From the NCBI RefSeq assembly GCF_963675165.1, contig NC_087382.1, forward strand, positions 4,565,963 to 4,629,962: a stretch of 64,000 nucleotides of DNA, in the 5' to 3' direction. Source of the DNA: Halichondria panicea (Eukaryota; Porifera; Demospongiae; Suberitida; Halichondriidae). The stretch's first letter is position 1, and each line of letters begins with the position of its first letter. The position numbers were made by a program, and so were the translations under genes. A model generated the notes under the pieces. That model did not search any database. It was not told the DNA's origin and saw only the letters and a list, made by a program, of their open reading frames with translations. This document shows, one piece after another, positions 35,475-47,100 of this stretch.

Positions 35475-35915
35475 TTAGCGGATACCATCCGCTGAAGGAG
35501 GTAAAGTTTGTTGGCGATGAAGCCACAGGCAGGCATTTCCTCTCCAAAGTGCAATGGCCAGGCGATGAAACAGATGCTTCTTGGTGGAGGATATGGAATG
35601 TGTCAAGGTTACTCTCCGGTCTATGGCATTTCCGATGGCACCTATGATGTTGATTGCTTCTTCGCCTAGACCTCCTAGTGTTTCTGCCACAATGGGAATG
35701 AAGTTTACACCTATGGAGCGGCAGGCCTGTAGATGGGTGGTGAGTTTGCGCCTAACTCCAACTTCTAGGGCGTGTCCAGGGGAGAAGGCAGCTTCATGAA
35801 TGAGGGTTTGCTGGAGTGCGCATGAGCAGTAGTGTATTTTACTGATAGCCCCTCCTCTTTTCAGTTGCCATTTTGTCCGGATTTGCAAGGTTTCGGACCA
35901 GAGGAGGGAGGACAC
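35475..35915 (-). pseudogene. Possible retroelement ORF tail, unit 2 copy
   Basis: Same 146-codon frame as 10413-10853, again cut by the foldback that starts at 35899. Confidence 0.45.
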
Positions 35916-38338
35916 GATTAACCTTAGCTCTAATTAGCTAATTATCGCAACCTTTTAATTACATTCTTTGAACGATTCATCTTTTCTTTCTTTATAACCG
36001 CTACATATTGGACACAAGAGCTAGAGCCTTTTCTCCTACTGGAGGTACCCCTATGGCCAAGTTGTCAGGACCTGAAGGTAATAGATCAGATCAGTGGACC
36101 AAAGTGGCCAACTTGAATTTAGCACTGTGACCACAGAATCTGAAATTAGCTTTTGGCTATCAGCTTAGCTTTCAGCTTTTGGCTTCTCATCAGCTCAGCT
36201 TTCACCTATCAGCTATCAGCTTTCAGTCAGTATATACAGTGGACCTAAGTGGCCAAGTTGAATTTAGCACTGTGACCACAGAATCTAATGCGTATGAAAT
36301 TAGATTTTGACTATAAAATTATATCAGCTCAGCTTTCAGCTTTTGGTTTATCAGCTATCAATGAACCAGATCAGATCATCACGCTGAATTTTGCATAGAA
36401 ATTAACTTTTCGCAAGCAGCAAATTAAATCAGCTAAGGCTGTAGCTAGCTATAGCTATATCAGCTCTCTGCATGGCTATATATCTCGCTGGCCAGTCCCA
36501 CATCTAGTTTGACCACACCCTCCCAAATTAATGAGGCTGCTAACATCAATTACTGCTAGGATTTTCTAATTTTTTTATGCACCCATGACGTAATAATTAT
36601 ATCAAAAATCATTATTAATTAATTAGTAATTACCAAGTATCGTAATCTAGGGCAGACAGGTTCTTAGTGAATCTGGAGAAAGTTAAGTATGGCATCTTGA
36701 AGGGATGCTTATTGTCACACATCTTTTTGGTGTACTTCCAACGTACTTCCAACATAATGATTAATACTCAGCTAGTTCAACCTGCAAAATTGTTTGTTTG
36801 TTTGATCACCTTTAAGGTTGTTCCTGGGAAATAAGGGCGTGTAAAGGGTGAATTTGCTCCACCACACTGCACGTTCCAGTCTCAATCAAGCAATACTCGA
36901 CATGGGGACATGAGGAGCCTAAATCAAATCACCTATATCGCCCGGCGCAGGTCACACATAATATAATCCATAGGTGGTTTGATTTAGGCTCCTCCTGTCC
37001 TCACTGTCGAGTATTGCTTGATTGAGACTGTGACGTGCAGTGTGGTGGAGCAAATTCACCCTGTACACGCCCTTATTTCCCAGGAACAACCTTAAGGTGG
37101 TCAAACAAACAACAAACATTGCAGGTTGAGTATTAATCATTATGTTGGAAGATATATGTATACACCAAACTGATGTGTGACAATATCCTTTCAAGATGCC
37201 ATACTTAACTTTATTCAGATTCACTAAAAACCTATCGCCCTAGATTACGATACTTGGTAATACTTTATCGAGTTATGGATTGATTTTTGATATGTCATGG
37301 ATGCATAAAAAAGTGAAAGTCGCATGGTTAGGTTAAAATCCTAGTAGTAATATTAGCAGCCTCATTTTAATTTAATTGGGGGGCGTGGCCAGACTAGATG
37401 TGGGACTGGCCATGCAGAGAGCCGATAGCTAGCAGAGGAGGTACGACATCCGCGTGTCAAAGGAAACGTTTTAGACACACATTCCTTAGGTCAAAGTTCG
37501 GAATGTGTGTGTTAAAGACATGCGGATGTCGTACCTCCTCTGGATAGCTAGATAGCTGATAGCTAGCTACAGCCTTAGCTGATTTAATTTGCTGCTTGCG
37601 AAAATTTTATTTCTATGCAAAATTCAGCGTGATGATCTGATCTGGTTCACTGATAGCTGATAAGCCAAAAGCTGAATGCTGAGCTGATAGTCAAAATCTA
37701 ATTTCATATGCATTAGATTCTGTGGTCACAGTGCTAAATTCAACTTGGCCACTTAGGTCCACTGTACTGACTGAAAGCTGATAGCTGATAGGTGAAAGCT
37801 AAGCTGATAGCCAAAAGCTAATTTCAGATTCTGTGGTCACAGTGCTAAATTCAAGTTGGCCACTTTGGTCCACTGATCGTAATAGGACCTATAAGAAGCA
37901 CCTCAAGTACTCCTATCTCTAAGATCCCTGTGAGAAGCATCCCAGGCACTCTGATCTTGTCTCTGTGAGATGACCCTGGAGACAGGATCCCTATGAGGAG
38001 CACCCCAGGCACTCCTGTCTCCAAGATCCCTGTGAGAAGCACCCCAGGCACTCCTGTCTCTGTGATAAAGCTGCAACATGGAATTGTTTAGTTCAGAGTG
38101 TCTCCAACATGAAGAACATCAATGACATTAACAGTCTCAGCTTCTAGCACCCCTTTATTTGTATGGTTTGCTCTGTGCCTGCAAGAATTTCCTGTCACTC
38201 ATACTATAGTACTGTTCTGTGTGTCCCAATATGTAGAGGTTATACAGAAAGAAAAGATGAATCGTTCAAAGAATGTAATTAAAAGGTCGGGATAATTAGC
38301 TAATTAGAGCTAAGGTTAATCGTGTCCTCCCTCCTCTG
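35899..38338. mobile_element. 2.4-kb Mutator-like foldback, unit 2 copy
   Basis: Same ends, arms and 9-bp flanks (GTTTCGGAC at 35890-35898 and 38339-38347) as 10837-13274; two bases longer in an AT repeat near 36457. Carries the nested 110-bp MITE at 37433-37542. Confidence 0.88.
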
Positions 38339-38362
38339 GTTTCGGACCAGCGAGGTTCTACT

Positions 38363-38440
38363 TAGCCTCGATTCCAGGCCGTTCTCAATTGAGAAAGACG
38401 AACCTAGCCCCTCTAGTGAGAGGGGCTGGGATCGAGGCTA
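38363..38440. mobile_element. 78-bp TAGCCTCG-family MITE, unit 2 copy
   Basis: Copy of 13299-13376, with the same 9-bp GGTTCTACT flanks. Confidence 0.85.
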
Positions 38441-38858
38441 GGTTCTACTGTACTAACAATATTGATACTCACAACTAAGAAAGCTAGACTAACTGAAACT
38501 GAAACTCTATTTCACCAATACAACAAACAACAAAATTCTAGCTCTGCTTTAATTAAAAGTGAATATTTGCATATTTTGTTTAAAAAATTTATAACTCATG
38601 AACCGTATATTAAAAACACTTGTAACAAAGTTCCACAGGTAGAACCGGACCCATGGACTCATAATTGTTGCCTAGCAATCAACCACCACCCCACAAATAA
38701 CAATTGTTAACAAAAATTCACAATTATGTACACAAACAATATTGTATGATGTTACGAAGTGAATGAACACATGATATAAGTGTTCAGAATGCTCTCACGG
38801 TGACATGGCTCACTCAGGACTCAATCATGATCTGCAGAAACTTGTATTTGAGGTTCTA

Positions 38859-39190
38859 TCAGCAGACGCCTTTTTCCCGGGAAATATTTTCTTCACCTAC
38901 ACACAGGTTTACAAGTTCAATGGTGGCTCATGATGTCCACTGTTGTACTAACTAGCCTAAACAAACCTATAGTGAAGCTATCAAGACTACAAATGCTACT
39001 CTAGTGACTTACCAGGTTCAGGAAGATAGTCCACCTCAAGTGCGTCTTCCTCAGGATTCTCAGGCTCTTTCTTTTTAGTTTGACCTCTGAAAGGAAGCTT
39101 CCTACCTAGCTATGATCTCAGTCACTGTCCTCTCACTCTACAAGGCCATAAGCATCGATATTCTCACTCTCTAGCTTCCCTAGAACCTCC
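38859..39190 (-). pseudogene. 3' exons of an unidentified minus-strand gene, unit 2 copy
   Basis: Copy of 13795-14126, with the three phase-compatible blocks at 39137-39190, 39013-39086 and 38859-38896. Confidence 0.4.
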
Positions 39191-39349
39191 CTGAGGTTGT
39201 ACTACAAAGATCTTGTAGCAATTAATTAATATAAAACGGTCACTTTTCTTTCGATAGAACTGTACCTCGAAGCAAAATATTAAAAATACCACGTAAGAGC
39301 AGCTCAATGCGCATGTGCTGGTACCTGCAGTGTGCGCATAGCTCTAACA

Positions 39350-39393
39350 TAGCCTCGATTCAAGGCCGATTAATCTGCCTGGAATCGAGGCTA
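39350..39393. mobile_element. 44-bp TAGCCTCG-family hairpin, unit 2 copy
   Basis: Copy of 14286-14329. Confidence 0.8.
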
Positions 39394-39548
39394 GCTCCAA
39401 CACAGCGTGCACAATGATTTTTTGAAATTTATCAGTAGCCATGCCGACTATAGAGTCGGTCTATAGTCGGCTAAAGCGGGGAAAGGGTTAAATCATTGTT
39501 CATCGATTATCAAATAACTGAAACTAAAACACGCTTCTAACCCCACAG

Positions 39549-40815
39549 AGGAGGACTTGCTTGAGACGACGGCCAGTGTCAGCTCTGCTGATTCAGACGA
39601 TTTCTTTGTCGTCATACCGGACTGTTTCGATGTCAGCAAGCCTCTCCTAGGCTACACACCACCTGTCATCCAACCCCAGTATCCTGTTCCACCACCGATT
39701 TTGTCACATGATGTTATGACCAGGTCATCTGACAGTCACATGACCTCGTTCATCGTTGAAGAGCCAAAGCCCACCCTCACAAACTCCACACCCTCACAGA
39801 CCACACCCCCTACGGCTCGTCGTGAGTACGTACCTCAGCGAGTCACACTCAAGAACGTGAGGGACGCTCGCATGTATCGTCGACCTTTCACCGTTGCCGC
39901 CGGACTCGTGAACACAATGTCAGACTTGGTGAGCAGGAAAGTGAAAAAATAGCTCCACCCAGAAAGCCGGAAGAAGTGGGTGTGGTCAACAGCATGGAGG
40001 AAGACAGCAGTAGTGACGAGGAATTCGAGGTGAGAATAACATTTTTAAAACTCCCCACTGTTTCTGGCAGTGTAATTATATAATTTCACTTTCAATTTAG
40101 GTTAGTTTGGAAAATCACAATTTTACAATTTTGTGTTTCATTCTTGATCTCCAGGATGCTCCCGAGCCTCCCACCACTGCCCCTCCCCCTCAGCCGTGGA
40201 AGATCCAGCAGATGCCGAGCGTATCCCACCTCCTACCAGGACATAACTCCGCTCAGTGGGTGCACAGTGATGAGGTGTGTGTGTGTGTGTGTGGGGGGGG
40301 GGGGATTATACAGTATCTAATCTCTTGTGCATAATTATAAGTACACAAACACATTATTGTAGTACTGTACGTTAGTCACATGACGTTAGTCACATGACGT
40401 TAGTCACATGACATTAGCCTGCTTCTACATGTACATGACATGTAAGATGTTATTTTAGTATGTAATTCTACGTGAAAGCTTCCTTTTTTTAACTTTGGTG
40501 TCTGTATGCGTGTCTATTCTATACTTTTTGACTGCAATGTACTCTGTTATCTCCCACCTGCGTGCTCATTATTACCTCCTCCCCCTCCCTCGGCACACAT
40601 GCGCAGGATGGAGCCAAGTGGGTCCAGTCACCTGATGTCTCCCACCTCATCCCTCAGCGCTGGGACGGACCCAAAGCCCCCAGCTCCCCGATGGAGAAGC
40701 TCATCTCAATGGGGTTTGCTGACAGGGCTTTCAACGAACAAATCCTGGCCAAACACAACAATGACACTCCATGGTCCTCAACGAGTTGTTGGATGGTTAC
40801 CAAGTAGACGTCTGA
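39549..40815 (+). pseudogene. NBR1: NBR1, last three exons, unit 2
   Basis: Copy of 14485-15751: exon a 39549-40029, exon b 40155-40274, exon c 40607-40815. It has the same LIR and UBA segments and the same two frame breaks (six-A run at 39946-39951; slip near 40765), so the lesions predate the 25-kb duplication. Its 3' end faces the PSA-1 stop codon about 0.3 kb away. Upstream domains are again missing; this is a 5'-truncated fragment. Confidence 0.8.
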
Positions 40816-41108
40816 GCTGAAACAATTCGTGAACTCATTTAAAAAAAAAAAGTTTTTGTGTTGTGTTAACTATAGCGCTATAGCCTCCAAGAACTATCAA
40901 TGTATTTTATACAATTATTTTATATATACTGTACATGTATTATATAATCAAGTGTAATTAAATTTCGAGATAATTCCAAATTTTATTCATGTTACTAATG
41001 TGTGCATGCGCACACTGATATTAATTAATACAAGCAATTCAATAAGGTCACTAATACAGTTGTAAGCACTGTCACTGTTTCAGCAGTTCCAAACATGCAA
41101 TCTCTCGA

Positions 41109-44100
41109 TCACTGACTGGCTAGCCACTCCTTGACGATGTCTCGGTCCCTCTGTAACCATTTGGCGTTGAGTCGAATGGCCTCACAGTTTTGCTTGACGA
41201 TTCTCGCAGCCACTGGCCATGGGTTCTCTGAGAAGAACTTCTCTATTTCACCAGCTCTCTCCTCACTCACAAAGCCAGCAGTGGACACCTGCATGGAGAG
41301 GGAGAGACAACATTTTAATTATAATACACCAGAGACAATTAATTTAAAACTCATACATTCACTAAAGTCTAGTTGAGTTGCCGGCCCCCAGAAGTTCTGT
41401 GGACAATAACTATGCTTCATTTATAGGCTTTATATGAAATTAATTCTTAATTATAGATTTCTAGATAGAACCAGCTTTTTTAACAATGGCCGCTGCATAC
41501 TTATATCGCCAACCGGTACCTCCCCCACACACACTCACATCGATCATCCTAGCCAGCAGGAACTGGCCGTTGTAGCGGTCCTTGAGCATGGTCCAGTTCT
41601 CCTGTACAAACTTCCAGACCCTCTCTCTAGAGTCTGGACACGAGCGGGTGAGGGACATGAGGACTGCAGGGAGGTCCTGGGGGCGTACCTTATCCTGTGA
41701 GAGGGGTAAAGGGATTTAATACTCACATAGTATTATTATACAGACTAGCTGAAAATGCTGTGTACAAATAATTTATAATATTATTGTACGGTACACCAGA
41801 CTCATGCATGCACTGTATACATGGATACCAAATAAGAGCACGGGAGATCAACCAACACTTCAAAGGAGGACCTACATGCCAATTAAGGACCGGTGCTTCC
41901 CTGCATGTACCAAGCAAGATGCCCATGTAAACTATAGTATGAATATTTGTAACTGTATTATGAGTCACAGTACAGAAACATGAATGACATGCACATTAGT
42001 TGAATTACACAAACCACATACACACGTACACTTAGTAGTATACATGTACAAGCAAAGAACAAACTTTGATTAATAATATGCCCCATGCAGAGTATACTAT
42101 TCATGTACATCCCTCGACTTATGCGCACTGATGCATAACCATATAATTGAAATTCTTGATCTGCTTTTATTTATTAGTAGTCCATACAAGGTCACACCCA
42201 CCCCGCCCCCTCACTCACACTGGTGGCAAAGTCGAGGCACTTGGTGATGAGTGTTTCTGTCTTCCCGTTGCCTAGCGAGCTGTAGATCCTCACCTTCTCC
42301 TCGTTGGAGTCAGCCTTGTCGTGGAGCTGCAACCAAATAACAATAGTCACCTAAATTTACTTAACAAAATTTTACATACTGTGGAAGTAAAAACTTCCAG
42401 TCCACTAGATCTGGAAGTATAAAAATGGTACCATAATCCTTATGGTTAATGACAATCATGTAGTCTTCGAAGAAACAGTGCTTAATTGAGGTACTGTAAT
42501 AAATGTACGGGTATTTCATGTCAATTAAGTATAGGCAACCAATATCGAGGTTTCCATGTACGACAATACAGTAGGAAGACGACGAGACAATAATGTGGTA
42601 GTCATTGCATGCTTAGTATTGTCAGGAACAAACGATCCTGGTTATCCTATATTTCAACTCCCTTATAATTATATGCAAGTCTTGTATACGCACTATTTGA
42701 GTTGATACTTGTATAACAAAACCCCCAAAGTACATGTATCAACTGATATTTGAGACCAACAGCTTTCCATTTATAGAACAACTCACCGCCACTAGATGGT
42801 CGAAGATAGATTCATCCCCACCACTGAGAGCAGCTGAGAACACGGCACTCTTAATGTCAGCAGGGATGGCGTCCTTCTCAGAGACATGGTCGCTAAATCT
42901 ACGCTTGGACTCAGATATCATGTCCGGGTCACCATAGCGACCAAGCTGACCAATCACAAGACTCCGCAGCATTGTGTCCAGAGTACCTACATGTACGAGC
43001 GGATGAAATCAATAATCACGAAATGGATTTGTACATGTGAGATATCGGAAATGCATTTCCTGTATACCTGTCACAAATAATTATGCCACACATAAAAACA
43101 GATTGAGGACTATTTATAACCTCCCTGCTATGCTGACAACTTTAACTTTAATGCTACAGCTCCACTAAAGTATAAAATACAAGAGATGAAAACTTAAGAG
43201 ATTGTGCTGGGGGGGGGGGGCTCCTGCATATACTTATTTAATATGGCCTCTAGCTGACATAGTCTAGTTTAACGAGGCCGGAGAGGGCCGGGGGTGAGCC
43301 CCCTCACCTTGGATACGCCTTCTATTTCTTGCTCACCTCCCGGCCTTTCCCCGGCCTCGTTAAATTAGCCATGTTTAATGTTAGGACCGAAGTTTTCAGG
43401 AGACCCCACCTCCCAAACAATCTCTAACTCTTATTAAGTTACAAGTCTTAAATGTACTCACTGTCAGTGTCTTTACTGTCCCAGCCAAGTCGTGCAAAAG
43501 ATGGAGTCAATAGTTTGAGAGCAAATCTCTTGAAATCCTCGTAACAATCGGTGGAGGAGAAGAGACGAGCGAGGCTGCCAATGTTGGAGGCAAGGCTTTC
43601 CCACACCGTGTACGATGTCTCGCTAATAAACGAGCCAATCAGACGCAAGACGTCCACGGTGCTGCCCACTCCAGCACGAGCCTACGTATGTATATAATTA
43701 TACAAAGTAGAAATAATTTTATTAGATATCGTGGTGTACAGTGTGAAAGTATTACGGGTTTGTCATATCTCCCTTTAGGCAAAATGAACGAAATACCACA
43801 GAATACTATCAAAGGCTTACAAAGAGGAGCCCTCGATACTATAAGCTAGCCTCTTCAGTCAATCTGCATAAGAATTACTACAATGACCTTTGCCGTTGAC
43901 ACGTATTACACTACGTTATCTACCCTTCAAATACAAGTGTGTGTGTGTGTGTGTGTGTGGGCGGGGGGTGACGTACAAGAGCGAAGGTGTCATTGAGTAG
44001 CCCGAGGCGGTCCTGTGCTGACAGCTGCCCCAGAATGGAGAGGATGGGGGAGAGAAGAGTGGCCGAGTATGACACACGGTAGAAACCTTGACGACTTGGG

Positions 44101-47100
44101 TTCACCTGTATCAGTTTATTGGGGAGGGGGAGGGGCATAAATTCTCAGCACTATTTCAAAAAGAAGAGCTAGCCAATGATTATAGAGACAGAAAATACAT
44201 TAGACCATAATATTATAAGGAACACACGTACACGAAAAAACTGTTACATACGATCTAATGTGTAATGGGAAGATTTCTTAATTTGCCTGCGCATAAGATT
44301 ACATAACCTTCAGCTCATTAGAAGCAAGAGGCAATACAAGTTGATTACATCATTGTGAAGTGTTTGGCTCAGTCAGTGCTATGACTCCACCACTAGCAAT
44401 GAGAAGGTGCAGCAGAGCCACTCCTTCCCAGCACATAGTGACTGTTCTCATGGCAACAGACATCAGCACCCCTGACATTCTCATCATCACCAAACACAAC
44501 ATCTCATACACTCTTGCAGATACCGTATAGCAAGAAATTTCCGAGGCACTTAACTTTCGAGTATATCACTTAGGGAATTATGAGCGTATAACTAGGTTCT
44601 TTGGAAGCTAGAAATTTATGATGGTAGGATGCTAACTCTAGTTCGCCAATGAAAGTGCATAGGATCTGTTATAGACTAGTAGATACAACAAATTTATTTA
44701 GAGCACAAACCAGTTACAATACGACATGCAGTTAAAATTATTCATTACATACCAGTATCCAGTCGTCCTGCCCCACCCCCTCCACTGTCACAGTGGTGGA
44801 CTGACTCTCCAGTACAAACTTGACAGCTGTCGGGTTCTTGCTCGTTGCTATGGTGACTGGTACTTGCCACAACACAGACTCATGACCTGGACACACGTGA
44901 CAATACAATCACTCAAACTAATCATTTCTTCAAGAAATTAGTTCTTCCCTCCCTATTCATACTATACATGTAGCTTCTTACCTGAGCTGTCACCATTGGC
45001 ACAGAACTTCTTCTGAGAGATGGTCAGGATCCTGTTGTTGCCGTCCTGAGAAAATACAGTGCACAAGGAGTTAAACAAGATGTTAGAATACTAATGCTCG
45101 TATCACCAAAACAGTAACTATCAAGACATACCGTATTACTAGAATGTTTTGCGAGCATCAAACATTTGCGAACTTCGCGATGGTTGATCAATCCACAACA
45201 ATAAAATCAGCAAAACCTAGTAAATACACACGATCCTTGCCAGAACGCAATAGTTAGATCGCAAAGGGTCAAATTTTCTGCTGATTTGGCTCATTTGCAA
45301 AGGTTTTTCACCCGCAAAATATTCTAGTAATACGGTATATTATGTACTGAATAATAAAACCTATTAATTTTGGGGAAGCTCCTTTAATCACCTGCTTCCC
45401 CTCCACTGTCAGCACAGGGTAGCCCATCTGCTTCGTCCAGGTGTTCATCACCGTGGCAACTGGCTTCTTGCTGGCCTCCTCGAGAGACGCCCAAAGGTCC
45501 TCTGTCACATGACATCAATAAAATTTGTTTGAAAACAATAAATTTACATCATACCTGTCTTCGCGTTTTTGTACGCAAATTTCTTCAAGTAGCTTCCGAG
45601 ACCAGTTCGGAAATTCTGTAAAAAAAAAGAAATAGAAAAAAAGTTGGAAATTTTGCAACACGCACAAAATTCAGGCATGCATTTACTTGGTTCCAATGAC
45701 CTCCTGTACTCACACGCACACAGCAGTCACTATGTAAACCACACCCTAGCCACACCCACCTCAGTTCCGATCCAGTCGTGGAGCATGCGGATGATACAGG
45801 AGCCCTTGGCGTAAGAGATTGTATCGAAGATCTCCTCCACCTCAGAGGGGGGTCCCACCTCAATCTAATGTACACAGGGGAGGGTATAGTGATCAAACAA
45901 TATTGAAATAAAATTTTCTTACACAATTAGATCAACATCAAAATAAAATTATATATATGCCCAACAAGCTAGTAAATGCAGTATAGTCAGGCACCATAAT
46001 CATAATAAGAGCACCGACTATCTAAGAATATGGATTTCAGTGAGCAAAAATGACTAGTAAAACTAAACGTATATGTACATGTGGCCATAATCACAAAAAC
46101 TTTTGAGTGGTAAAAAATTATCGCTTGAAAAAAGCTAGCTAGGTAGGTATACTAGATCTACAGGTGGTAGCTATCAAGTTGTGTCAAACAAGAATTAAGG
46201 CCTCCCTCAATGCATGAGCATCAAGTCCATGCATGAGCATCAGGTCCATGCATGAGCATCAGGTCCATGCATGAGCATCAGGTCCATGCATGAGCATCAG
46301 GTCCATGCATGAGCATCAGGTCCATGCATGAGCATCAGGTCCATGCATGAGCATCAGGTCCATGCATGAGCATCAGGTCCATGCATGAGCATCAAGTCCA
46401 TGCAAGCTGCATGTCAACTCCAGTGTGAAGGAGGAAGGGACGTGTTGTGTGGTTTCCTATAGTGTGCTACGCAGACAATGAACTTTCAGTGAAAGTATAG
46501 ACATTTACGACACATTTTACTACAAGCCCAGATACAATATCTCCTAGGCCTTGTTTCCCCATCTGATATAAAAGCGAATACTCTGCCTGGGAATGAGGTT
46601 AGTGCAATATTGGTATTATCAAGAGTATATTATGATAGAGAGAGAGTATCGAACGTAGGCATACTGTACATTAGATGTATGCGGAGAGTAACGTGACTTC
46701 CTGTATCTGTCACTGACCAATCCAAGCGTGGGTGATATAATCTATTTGTACACTGACCAATCCAAGCGTGGGTGATGTAATCTATTTGCACACTGACCAA
46801 TCCTAGTGTGGGTGATGTAATCTACTTTCTTGATAGATTACATCACCCACACTTGGATTGGTCACATCACACACGCTTGGATTGGTCAGTGAGCAAATTC
46901 CAAGCTTGTGACAGATACAGGAAGTCACGTTACTCTCCGCATACAGTACTTTTCAAGTAGGTTGAATATCATTCCAAGTTGAATGTTGAAGTGAGTACTC
47001 ACACCACTAAACCACAAAGCTGATACAACTGTAGGTGGCTGTCACAGCCTGTCAGTGTGATGATGCCCATGCATGATAATACACAGCACTGACTACATGT

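Noticed and set aside
46200-46410. CRISPR-like regular repeat
   Set aside because: Repeats are directly adjacent with no spacers, in a eukaryotic intron.
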